Assembly: GCA_000320545.1 (NCBI GenBank)
Contig: ADNK01003252.1
Span: forward strand, 1 to 64,000
Direction of reading: 5' to 3'
DNA length: 64,000 nt
Origin: Bigelowiella natans CCMP2755
Taxonomy: Eukaryota; Cercozoa; Chlorarachniophyceae
The notes under the pieces were generated by a model that did not search any database, had not been told where the DNA came from, and saw nothing but the letters and a program-made list of their open reading frames with translations. Positions 13,197 to 24,354 of this stretch are shown here, piece after piece; the stretch's first letter is position 1, and each line of letters opens with the position of its first letter. A program made the position numbers and the translations under genes.

Positions 13197-13214
13197 TTAT
13201 ACCATCGTATGCTG

Positions 13215-13254
<40 letters not shown>
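13098..13254. repeat. (CA)n, duplicated, then (AT)n
   Basis: Two CA arrays, each preceded by CTCCTTCCTCGACACACA and followed by CATACTTATAC, so the whole unit is tandemly duplicated; a 36-bp (AT) run follows. It abuts the exon starting near 13,265. Confidence 0.9.
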
Positions 13255-13256
<2 letters not shown>

Positions 13257-13264
13257 TTGATTAG

Positions 13265-13714
13265 AGCCGAAGCTGTGCAGACTTTTAACGCAGCTAAACA
13301 CTTCGATACAGTGCCCGGTACTATCAACCGAGTAAGAGGGAGTAGTAACTAATGACCGTGTAGCATTAATGATCCAATTTCGGCGTAATTTAAACAATGT
13401 ATATTCTGAACATTATCTCAGAGCTCGTAGATCATCATCACAACCGTGTAAGGACTTCAGATTTAGAGCGAAACAAGTAAGTGAGAATACCTTGTGTGTG
13501 AAGCACTACTACTCAGCATTAAGCTAAAGAAACCATTTAATGATAATAATGACGATGGAATACCTGTGCACTGCTGTCGCAATTCGTCATCATGATGACT
13601 GACTTAACTTCGATTACCTTCATTCTTTCAATTTCCTATCTGACATCATTTAGGATAGACGGAGAGGATGAAACTGCCCGGAAAAAATTCAAGAGAAAGA
13701 GATTGAAGATGTAG
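13265..13714 (+). CDS. C-terminal exons of a small basic protein (unidentified)
   Basis: Exon 13,265-13,331 encodes AEAVQTFNAAKHFDTVPGTI and ends at a good donor (CGA|GTAAGA). A second exon near 13,420-13,470 reads ARRSSSQPCKDFRFRAKQ before GTAAGT. A third follows the acceptor catcatttag (13,653) and reads GEDETARKKFKRKRLKM to a TAG stop at 13,712-13,714. The highly basic tail suggests a nucleolar or ribosome-biogenesis factor, but no family is recognised with confidence. Joining of the first two exons is likely from phase; the link to the third is inferred. Confidence 0.5.
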
Positions 13715-14049
13715 CGCATCCCTAGCGATTGAATCATTTAATTTCGGTGTTACTGTCTGAGTATTACTATTTTCCCAAAAACTGTGTTTTAATTTGAGTA
13801 ACTTTAAAATCTATCTCTACAATAAAGTACGGTGCATTGACAGTCTTACTTATGTGGATGATGTATTGAAAACAATTGTAGGTACCGTGAGCTAGCTGCG
13901 AGAATTGATAGAAAGAATGCATTGGGTAGGCGCATGCACGTATCTCCGACACCGAACAGTCAAGAAGACCCTTCCCTTCGTTTACTTCTCTTCTCTCATC
14001 AGTCAGTTCATTGTGCGCCCAACAAACAACTTACAATATCCTTATACAG

Positions 14050-14277
14050 GTGAATTGGTACGTAAGGCCCAGACACGTAGAGATTTAATGGGCAAAGGAC
14101 GAAAAAAGAAAATCGTTACACTGGATGAGTTCGGTGAAGAGGTAGTACTCCAAATACCACTCACAGTTGTGTATTTTATGTGTCTTGGGTAATGCTTAAT
14201 TAAGGTATTTCGTTCCCAATTTTTTTTAGGATAAAAGCAAGACAATATACAAGTGGAGTCAGCAACGCAAAAAATGA
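14050..14277 (+). CDS. Last two exons of a Lys/Arg-rich protein (unidentified)
   Basis: Exon 14,050-14,141 follows acceptor cttatacag and encodes GELVRKAQTRRDLMGKGRKK and then IVTLDEFGEE. It is spliced (GAG|gtagta ... ttttttttag|GAT) to 14,230-14,277, which ends KTIYKWSQQRKK and a TGA stop. The frame is continuous across the 88-bp intron. The charged C-terminus resembles nucleolar proteins in general style only. It might be an alternative or downstream end of the gene at 13,265-13,714, since both are on the plus strand and only about 340 bp apart. Confidence 0.55.
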
Positions 14278-14299
14278 TTAGTATTGAACGTAGTAGAAA

Positions 14300-14445
14300 T
14301 CGTGCACATAAGTGGCGGGCAATCCCTAAAAAGTTAAAATAAATTATTCATTTGTCTCAACAGACCTATCCAACTATCGTGTCAGCGATGCAAAATGTCA
14401 TTTTTTGTGAACTTTGGCTAAATAATATTAATATGTCAGCGAATG

Positions 14446-14485
<40 letters not shown>

Positions 14486-15683
14486 TAGAGCCACTGCTAG
14501 CTGGCACAAACTTGTCACATGCTACTTAACTAGTGAAGCTACCGTGCTGTGTGTAACACCTTCCTCACAAAGTTCGGGGAAACGTAATATGCGACTAAAA
14601 TGCAACTTCTTCGCCTGGCATTTACAGTTAGTGTGCCCTAGTAGCACATGGACAACTAGATGCACACAGCAAGTCGAGCGTAGCACATACCATGCGCTCG
14701 GATCTGCAATATCTAGTCTGCGCATCGTGACGCGTCACATTGCGTAGTTTCTAGCTATATCAGTCAGAGAACGGGCACAACGTACGTGATTACACATTTG
14801 GTTAGACTCACATGCTGGCTATAGCTAGCTAGGTAGCACTAGAGCATGCGTTGTGATATGCGTGATATGCATGCTTCACTAGTCCATGTGAAGGTGCGCA
14901 TCGATCACCATGTTAAGGCATTTCATGTGCTACGTTAGGCAACCTGATGACAATGCGTTGCGGCTCAATAAGGGCTATACATTTGCGACGGTTTGCAAGT
15001 GAGCTACCACAGCTCTTTCTAGCTTTGTTGTGCTACGTATAGGCGCATACATGCAATGCTAGCTACGCATGTGTATTGTGACGGTGCGGATCTGCTTCGT
15101 TGCAAGTATAACTTCCGTGGGCGGATGCGACGCATTCACGTATGTTTGGAACAATGCACGAACCAGCCATGGCAGTAGTACGTTCCAACCATGCCCAGCT
15201 TCATGCGCTGCCCCAGTTGCATGCTTACATAGCGTAGCTAACGATGCACGAGCCGTCGTACAATTTTTTGTGCTGGGCATTCATAATTTAATTCATATGT
15301 GAACATGTACTACCTTCAGATCTGATTTGTATGCGTGCGCGTATTCATAGCAGTTTAACCATTCACGTCACAGCAGTGCTAAAGCGTAACGACTAGCTGA
15401 AGCTAGTAATAATTGACAATAAGAAGCAATAAGAAGCAATGATTTATTTATCTCGCGTAGTATGTAGCCGGCAAAACAATGTAAGAGCATCGACATAGTT
15501 ACAATTTTCATATTACATTGACAACATAATCTTTAATCATGTGACGTACATACACCTTTATATAATTCTATGCTCTCCACACGCAGGTGCTTAAAGCTCA
15601 TGAACATACTTCGGGGTATTTGGGATTTCCTTAGACAGATACACACAGATCGATTGATTGAGAAAGATTACTATGATCTATGA
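14300..15683. other. Intergenic DNA rich in GCTAGC/GCATGC palindromes
   Basis: After an (AT) run (about 14,450-14,481) the sequence to about 15,300 is crowded with CTAGC, GCATGC and TAGCTAGCTA phrases. It resembles non-coding parts of the TA-poor islands in flavour (compare GCTAGCTGGCACAAACTTGT near 14,508 with ACAAAACTTGTCACAG near 43,535) but keeps ordinary TA steps. No coding exon is supported. An AATAAA hexamer on the minus strand near 15,447 could serve the ADAM gene ending at 15,684. Confidence 0.4.
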
Positions 15684-18600
15684 TCATACCATTGCTGACA
15701 TGTCCGGTGTCCTTGGACGTCTTCTTGATCCCTTACCCTTTGTTACTGGACGTCGCAACGACCTCCCCTGTGTTTCTGGAGTAAATGCTCCGCGGGGAGT
15801 GTGATGGCCGCTGTCAAGATTAGGCGTTCCAGGATTGCTATCATCGCCGACTTTGCTATCGAGCCGATAAACCTTCCCTTCAGCAGTAGGAATCACCTCC
15901 AAGATATCGTTATTTGGTGTTGTTCCTCTGATACTATCAGTTATCACAACCTGTCCTCCAATGCTCCCCCTAACCCCTCCTCCTCCTGCTTGTGATAGAG
16001 CCTGAGAGGTGCCTATTCTAATGGAATCCATGGGCAGAGGACTCACGTTTTGTACGGGAACCACAGGGGTCATTTGAACCACGTTCTTTTCTACAAATTG
16101 TCGGTTATCACCTTTAGGTGACTTGTTGCACTGACGGTAAACACATATTCCGATTACAACTCCCACGATCACACCAACAATTGCACCGACGATGACTATC
16201 ATTGATCCACCGCCCCCACCGCCCCCACCTGATGCACTTGCTACTGTTGCTGGAGGATCAGTCGGTTGTTGCGTTGGTGAAGGCGTGATCGCAGTTGTTG
16301 GCGAAAATGTCGCTGGTACGTAGGTAGTTTGGACAACCGGGGCACCATATCTCGATGTATTAAAACCTGAATTTGCTGTAAATATAGCTTGGGGAGCAGT
16401 AGTCGCCTGTGTTGCTGCAGATTGTGCCATCGTCGTGTTTGTAGTTCTAATCTCGCTGTTTACCACTGTGCTGCCTGTTTCGTATCCAAGAATAAAAATC
16501 AAATCTTCTGGCACCTCTATAGAGCGAGAAAGCGCCTCTTTGTAATTGTCCTCGAATTCAGTCTGTTCTGTAGGGGTCCAAACCCGGTAATCAATGTTGG
16601 CAAACGTAGCTTTAATCTCCACCTTTTGCACTAGCTCAGGTGTTGGATAGCGGGTTGGCGATTCGATTGGGGTGAACGTTGGCAACGGAGTTGGAGGTGT
16701 TGATGTAGGGCGACGGGTAGGCTCTGGTGTTGGCTCTGGTGTTGGCTCTGGTGTTGGCTCAGGTGTTGGCTCAGGTGTTGGCTCAGGTGTTGGCTCAGGA
16801 GTTGGCTCAGGAGTAGTAGTGGGGGAGACTGTAGCTCCAACTGATGTAGGGTCAGGAGTTGGCTCTGGTGTGGGTGCTGGTGTCGGATTAGGTGTTGGCT
16901 GTGGTGTCACCGCATTTGTAGGCTGATTCGTTGGAGAAGAGTTTGATACACAAAGCTTATTTTCACAAGTCGTGAAACCATTAGGGCACTGTGAGCATGA
17001 GGTCCCTTGCGTGTAGACCAGCTGGCTACCAACATTTCCGCCGTACCCATATATGCAGACCCAAAATAGGTTGTATGTCGGTAACCCAGTTGCTTTTGCA
17101 CATCCCAATAGATACGAATTATGCCAAAGACATTGAGTCATGTGGCCACCGTTGCTCCTGGAATAATCTTGATTTTGAGAATACCGTTCACTTTCTACCC
17201 AGCCTTGCATTACCGCAGCGACTGTTTGTTGACCCGCAGCAATATTTTCACCATGATATCCACTGAAGACTCCATTGTCAAACGTGCGGAAAGCTTGCGA
17301 ACTGTGCTCGAACACAAGTTTATCTGCCACTTCCTTTGCTTTCTGCGCGATCGCATCATTCCAGACCATCTTCATCATGTTCGCAGCGTCTGGGCTGACA
17401 GTGCGGCGATCTTCATTGTGCAGATCCAAAAAAGAATCGATCTCTGCCTGGGTTAGACCAACAGTTCCTGGCGTTGGAGGAGAAGTTGGAGCTGATGTAG
17501 GAAGGGGAGTCGGAGCTACCGGACTTGTCGTTGGGTTCAGAGGCGTCGGATTAAGCGTTGCTGTTGGGCAGGTTGTTGGTGTAGCAGTAATTGGAGAACC
17601 AGTCACTGGCGAGGCCGTTGGCACTTTGACTGTCGGTGCGTTTGTGCCCGGGCAGGTGAAGCTAGAATCGTCGCACAAGTCGATACTCACATGCTTGCCT
17701 TCCTCGTCGCGACAAGTCTTGCCTTGGCTGGTGCACGCAAAGTGATAGAAACGAATGATAGAGCTTGTAACGCATGTGCCGTTCCCAGTGTCTGATGTAG
17801 CACGGCATTGCATGTTGGTTCCGCATGGTGTTCCACTCGCAGCACCACTTCCGGAGCTCTGATAAGAAAAACCATTTGTCGTAGAGCACCACATCGTATC
17901 AGTGCAAATGTTGCTTCCTCCAAGGTCCTTCCATTTAGGATAGTTGGAGTTTCCACAGTTATCAGAGCGACTTTTGCAATCGCCCTTGTAGCAGTATCCG
18001 CTCTCGCTGACACCCAAGTCCGTGACATCATTGCATGTCGTTCCGGTCTTGTTAAACAAGTTCGTTGGGCACTGCCCACTCGATCCAGTGCATGTTTCCG
18101 GGAAATCACATTCTGGACTTGTCGCATTGCGACAGACGTGCGAGCTAGACATGAACTGGCCTGTGCTGCTGCAGCAAGGCTCAGTAGTACCGCATTGGCA
18201 ACCAGAAGCAAGCGTACAATCGGAATTGCAGCAAGTGTCGGAATCAAACTGATCGTATCCTACATCGCACTGCTCGTTGCCCTCTATAAAACCGTTTCCA
18301 CAGGTGTGGGTCTTGTAGCCGTCCACTCCGCTGTCATTCTCCATACAACGGCTCAGCTGACTGCCGTACTTGCTTGTGAAGAAGGTATTAGCATATCCCT
18401 TACTCTGCGAGGTAAACGAGTACAGCGGCGTTGGAGAGACGGAGGAAGACATAATCCCCTGGCCAGTGGACGAATCATGGCTCATACCGAAGTTATGGCC
18501 AAGCTCATGGGCGACGATGGACGCTGTGTAGTACGCAGACTGGAAGGTATCTTGGTTGACAGCTGCAGAGTTTGAGCCACATAAAGTGCCAACCCACGCT

Positions 18601-21137
18601 AGACCGACGGTGGAGCCGCTGAAATCCCTACCTGAGATGAGGTGAGCGTTGTCAATCTCACCAAACACGGCCTGCAGACCAGATGCGTGATCGGTGCGGG
18701 TATACGATGTGAAGCTGCTGAGAAGCGAGTTTGCCGACACCTCTCCTGTTGCAGCGGTGTACGTAAATCCACTTGGATTTGCAGATCTGAACGTGAGTAT
18801 GCCCTGCAGACGCAGCTTCACGTAGCAGTTAAACGTTGAGCTGTCATGAAGTCCAGGATAGTTTTGTCCTTGGTATGTTCCGCCATAGTACAGGTAATAC
18901 ACGTATGTGAAGATTTGCACTGCGCGCATTTCAGTATCAGGCCCTCTCATAGCGTACGCGGCAGCATCGTTAACCTTTTGATGAACATATGATTAGTAAA
19001 TATTGAGAATGTTGAACTTAATTTCTAATAAAAATTACAAGCAGCCAGTCGAGATATTTTGTTTCCCCAGATTGACAATCGCTTGCAGTTTGAAGTCCAA
19101 CGTTGTTTCGAACATTTTTAAGCTGCGTGTGGAAATCCGTAGATATATATGACGCATGCTCATCTGTATTCCCGCACTAAAAGATTACAAAGTTTAAAAT
19201 GAGTCATTGGTTGATTGGGGATGAGGTTAGTATTCTTAAACAACATACAGTGTGTTTTTCTTCGGTCTTATGATCCTTAACATCCACAATGACATGGCGT
19301 TTCATATCCTTAAGATATCTAAGATTATAAATAATAAAATACACGATAAGCGGTAGATAAATATATACCGTTAGAAATGCAGATATATTAGTATTGAATT
19401 ACTGTATCTCAAATGTTCCTCCTGGATGACGAATGACAGCATCTATGCCGCCTCTACAGGAACTTATTAAAGCATCTCCTTGAACATCTCCGGTAGTTGA
19501 GTTGACCACACCTTTTCGTAAGTCGTTAAGGATTACTTCTTGGACCGGCTAAGCTTTCTTCTTCCCCCCCCCCCCCTCCCCCCCTCTCTCTCTTTTCTCT
19601 CTCACACTCACTTATTCACACATCTACTCGCATATACAAGTAGGGAGAGAAGGGGAGAGAGAGAGAGAGAGAGTGAGAGAGAGTTTAACACGAAAATATA
19701 CGAAATACATACTGGAATGAATTTTCTGAAGCTTACTTACCGACATAATAACAGGTTGGTATTCCGGGCTTACTAAACACTACGTTTCCGTCAGCATCCA
19801 TAACAACTTCTTTGTAGTCATGATGAAAGAAATTCGTCTTTCGTTTTGCAATGATTGTAAATGAATGGCCATGTGCATTGAAGTGCAGGTTCAACATTTC
19901 TGCGTGACCTAAGACAAACCGATTTTTTTTTAAGTATGGGAAATGGATTTCTTCCATATTAATCTGGATCGTTAAAGCACTTACCTTCTGATGTAGTTTC
20001 TCTTTGCTCTCCCACATCAAAGAGCTTGACTGTCTCAGGATGGTTAAGATGGAAAATATCAACATATTCGAAGTAGCCTGCTTCGCTCCGAATATCATTG
20101 CGATTAAGTTTCTGCAGGGTTGTTTTGCGACGATGAGAGCGATCGCCTTGTTCACCTTCATGATGGCGATGATGATTGAAGGAATGATGATGATCATGAC
20201 TATGACTGTGCGTCTCTTCGTTATGATCTTCGTTTCCACACTGCAAATGAATTCATGGTTAGGTCAAGGTCAAATCAAGATGAAGATAAGAATATTTACC
20301 TTATGCACTTCGTCTGTCTGATGGTGCTTCATATCCACGATAACGTGCTGGTCATCGTCTCTCAGATACCTGATAAAGTTGGGAATCATTATAAGTTCTC
20401 TCGTCCCATCCTCTCTATGGTGCACACTTACTGAATCTCAAAAGAGCCTCCCTCATGGCGAACCATAGCATCAATACCGCCTTTGCAGGTACTAAAAGCA
20501 ACATGCCCATTTTCATTTACTCGTCCTTCGTAGAAACAATCTGGAGCGCCGACTTTAGTGAAAACAATTTCGTCACCGTCCATCTGTATCTCTTTGTAGT
20601 CCTCGTGGAAGAAATCGCGCTTCTTCGTTGCTTCAATGTGGAAAGCCTTACCAAAAGCGCTGAAACTAAGGTCAAGAGCTTCTGGATGGCCTTTTCAAAA
20701 GTAGGATAAGAAATTTTCAAATAGTGCTACTTATATTGATTTTCTCTACTGTAAGCCCTGCAGAATTGAGTACCTGTGAAATCCGTTCCTGAAACACCCT
20801 GCAGCCGCAACACAGGAGCCATCTTCGATGGATGATTCAGGTGGAAAATATCTAAGTACTCAAACTGAGAAACCTCACTGCGAATATCTCGGCTATGGTA
20901 CTGGGACATAGACGCTGGCTCGCCAAGAAGCGTTGGCCCGTCGTTGTGGTAGGTATAACCAGGAACATCTTTGTGGGTATGTACATGATGTTCATGATCG
21001 TGCTCATTGCCATGAGCGTGAAGATGATCCTCATGGTATTCATGTTCAGTTTCTCTGGAATCGCCATCGATAGAGTATGCATAGACCAGGCATACACCTG
21101 TAAACAGGCACGACAGCCTCGTACCTAAACCCACCAT
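15684..21137 (-). CDS. Membrane ADAM-like metalloprotease with tandem prodomains, disintegrin and CAP domain
   Basis: Nine exons: 20774-21137, 20432-20690, 20300-20369, 19985-20240, 19741-19908, 19403-19511, 19249-19318, 19039-19176, 15684-18974. All have GT-AG edges and consistent phases, giving 1,574 residues. Order: signal peptide (start MVGLGTRLSCLFTG), His-rich stretch, M12B propeptide 1, second His-rich stretch, M12B propeptide 2 (residue about 478), reprolysin catalytic domain with HELGHNFGMSHD at about 634 and a Met-turn (GIMSSS), Cys-rich disintegrin and ADAM-Cys region (about 700-880), a CAP/SCP domain (about 985-1145; LHNEDRR, HGENIA, GHMTQCLW), a PEPT-repeat stalk, a small globular segment, one transmembrane helix (about 1403-1424) and a 150-residue cytoplasmic tail. 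A zinc-dependent surface protease is expected from the complete zinc motif. M12B-disintegrin plus CAP in one chain is unusual. Tyrosine content is normal, unlike the flanking transposons. Confidence 0.9.
16705..16905. repeat. Coding 12-bp minisatellite (PEPT stalk)
   Basis: Tandem GGCTCTGGTGTT / GGCTCAGGTGTT units on the plus strand encode repeated Pro-Glu-Pro-Thr on the minus strand. The likely role is an O-glycosylated spacer between the CAP domain and the membrane-proximal segment. Confidence 0.9.
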
Positions 21138-21139
21138 GC

Positions 21140-21700
21140 AAATTTCGATGTTAATCTACTTGCGTGTAGATCTAGATCTAATTGAGATTTATTACATGTT
21201 CCTCGGTAAAGTGGATTGTTCCATGGAAACGGTCACTTGCGTTTGTGTAGTAGAGCCGTTATCATTCTCAACAAGTATCTCAGCAACAAAAATACGAAAC
21301 TTAAAGGCCATCCACCATCGATTTTTCGAAATTAATTAATTCTTTCTTATTTGGTTTAATTCACTTGGTCTAATCTACGACATATTTTTCCTCTATGTCG
21401 CTGCCAAGAATAGGACCGCGCTTCTGACAACGGGATTGTGAAATTTGGGTAAAATCGCAGATCGAGCTTCTTCAGCATCTTCCAAAAATAGACTCACACA
21501 ATTAACGTAACTTTTAAATTCGTTTCGTGTAGACGAGATTGCAACAATGTAAAGTTTCAAGCTCATTTTCAATGAAATCTCCGATCAGTGTGTCTTTTTC
21601 ACAATTTTAATAAGTGCCCAAGAAGTCTTAACATTGCTCCGAATTCCACTCATCCACGCACACGGAGAATTAGTGGCACTTGAACTTCAAGAAGAGCTGC
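21140..21700. other. Upstream region of the ADAM gene
   Basis: TA-rich DNA with no recognisable exon. It should hold the promoter and 5' UTR of the ADAM gene (start codon at 21,137). No TATA box or repeat stands out. Confidence 0.4.
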
Positions 21701-22249
21701 ATTTGTGGGTTTTTTTTCATTTGTTTTTGTTGCTTTCAAGTCTCTCCCTTCCAAACACATTGCATTGAGACAGCTTTCCGCGGAACCTCCGCATTTTGTC
21801 CCTCATGAAAGTGCTCACAAATCCACGGGTGGTTTTGCATCCCTTGTTCCGGCTCCGGCGCTTCAGATGGGTAGCCATGGCAACTTCATCCCTTCACGCG
21901 GCTTTTTTGGAGCCTCTGATGGGTTGTTAGCTGGTTTTCATGTCTCATCACCAACAGGGTGCTGACAAGTCCTTGCAACGAGCAACGCTTTGTTCATTGT
22001 TCATTGTTCATTGAGTGTTGTTGAGGCTCTGCTGCACGCAAACGCCTGTCTCCCATGTGGTTCTGGCGCATGTGGATTTGATCAACGCTTTGTTCATTGT
22101 TCATTGTTCATTGCACACCCATGATTGCGCAGAACGGCTCGGTGGTTTGGTGCCCCAACAAGTTCAAAAAGTGGTTCGCGCACTGCAACGACTGGCAGGA
22201 CTGGTCACAGCTAGAACTTGGTGAAATTCCACAACTTGCTCCGAAAACA

Positions 22250-22410
22250 TTCGGACCAAAGACCATGCAGAAATCTTCGGACATCTTCGGATCTTCGGAT
22301 GTCTTTGGGACGTTCCCACGTGTCATTCTTCGGACACGTTCGGACACATTCGGAAATCACAAGAGACAAAATGATCTTCGGACACACTCGGACAATTCGG
22401 ACAGTTTCAA
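22250..22410. repeat. Direct repeats of CTTCGGACA type
   Basis: About ten copies of TTCGGA(C/T), many spaced 8-10 bp apart (for example TTCGGACACGTTCGGACAC). Unlike the LTR arrays they are head-to-tail, so they are not classical heat-shock elements. They may be a regulatory array or terminal repeat of an unidentified element. Confidence 0.6.
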
Positions 22411-24064
22411 CATCCCCTGCAGGGATTTTTCATGAAATCTCATGTGGTGAAAACGCACGAATTTTGTTTCAAAGACATCCAACAGGTGTTGCATCTTTGA
22501 ACATTGAAATTTGAGCAGACTCGCAAACCCCAAAAATTGCGCTGCCCAAAAGCGGATCTTGTGCACATTGTTTTCGCACGAGTGCTCGATTCAATGTTGC
22601 ATGAATTCAAGTTCAATTCGCCTGCTGCGTGGACGTGGCCGGCGAAATTCCACACGCCACTTTGTCAAAGCTGCGCTAGCTGGCCAGACTAGCAGAGCGC
22701 ATCGTGGCGCGCGTTCGAACACCTTTGTGTTTTTTTGGGCTCCAGCTCGTCGAAAGAAGCTGGAATGCCAGAGTGGGATGGATGGCTGAATGGCCCACTT
22801 CATCATTTTTCATGAAAAATCATCACTTTTTTCAAAACCACAATGAGTCGTCATCTGATCATGCGCACGCACAATCCAGGTCAAAATGCCAAAGTTGTTT
22901 CAGCCCCAGAGCTTGCTTGCAACTCCCAAAATTGATTCAACGAATGGCTGTCGATGGAGTGCCAGAGTGCCCGACTGACCCGACACGTCTGTGTCTGGCT
23001 AGCTGTCCAGCTCCAGAGCTGTGAACATCAGTCGAGCTTGTTTGTGTCGGCATTTCAATTTTTCAAATTTTCTTGAATGAAACTTGGCACTGTGATGCAC
23101 GTGCACGCACCGTGTTCGCTAGTTCGATGAAAACTTGGCGGTCGATCGATCCAACAAATTGCAAGTCGTTGGCTGCACGCATGCCGCCAGCTAGGCACGA
23201 ATGTGTTGCAGCGTGCATGGTGGGTGCACGCGCACACGCATGTGCGACACACGGACACACCTCAAAAAATGCTGGAGCGAATGCTTGTCGCGGATGCGCA
23301 ACGTGCAAAATGGTGGACGTGTGGTGATCATCACACGTGTGTTGCACGTTGGAACGTTTTTGTGTGGGCGCCCTTCCTCACCATCCAACGTTGCATGCAT
23401 TGCATTGCGTTGTCTGTGATCAGAGCTGGGTGCAAATGGTTTTTTCCATTTGGAAACATTTTTGTTTTTTCTGCACAAGTGCCAGAGTGTTCGATTTGAA
23501 CAAACAATGCCCACGTGACGGGAAACTGGCATTCGATTCGTTCAATGATGGACATGTGACATCACACGTGCATCACGTGTGTCATTGCTGTGTCTGTGAT
23601 CAGTGCACTGATGTCAGACATGTGACATCATCTAGTCATGCATGTGTTGTGCGCGCTGTCACTGTGCAACTGTGTCTGCAATTTCAAACAATGTTCGAAC
23701 TCAGAAAAATGTTTGCAAACATTTTCCTGTGGAATTGTTCATTGCAAACAATTTGAAACGTTTTCGAATGGTCACTGAAACAACTTGTGCGCTGCACTTG
23801 CCGTGCACTTTGTCACTTGTCACCCTCATCGTGCTCACACACTTGAGCAGCGCAATGTTGCTGCAGCCTTTCACTCTTGTGCGCAAGTGCTTTGATCTTG
23901 CATGCTTGTGTGACATGCGTGGCCGATTGCATGGGTGGTCATGCAGCCTGAAGGGCCACAGAGCGCACCGCTAGACCGGGTCGAAGGCACACATGTTCTC
24001 TGAGACACACGTGGTTTGTTTGGACGAACGTGCACACTTCACAAATGAACGTTCACTTTGATCA

Positions 24065-24282
24065 GCATCAGACATGTGCGCGCATTGCTTTGATTCGGAG
24101 AGCTCCAACAATGGACATCTGTGACATTCACCAGCTGAGGGGATTTGCAGCAGGGGCTTCCGACATTGCCGGGGGGCCGCCCCAAACAATTCACCGGCAT
24201 GCATGCTTCAGGTGAAATTGGCCAAGATGCATGCACACGGCTGATCAAACGGTCATCAAAAGATCACAATCCAAACAACCAT
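24065..24282 (+). repeat. Left LTR-like repeat of the older Copia
   Basis: It matches 36,514-36,731 except at two single bases (near 24,082 and 24,164). Only two differences suggest that the two copies were made recently, although the body is damaged. Confidence 0.75.
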
Positions 24283-24354
24283 TTGCCACGCATGCACGCT
24301 GCTCTTGCACACGGCTCGCCCCGCGTGGAGTCTCGGTGAGTGCAGCACGGCGCA

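Noticed and set aside
15801..18839. Plus-strand frames opposite the ADAM exon (up to 255 codons)
   Set aside because: They are antisense shadows of a coding exon with clear domain homology on the minus strand.
22440..23974. Numerous 60-140 codon frames on both strands
   Set aside because: They overlap each other in several frames, show no family, and are expected in TA-free DNA.
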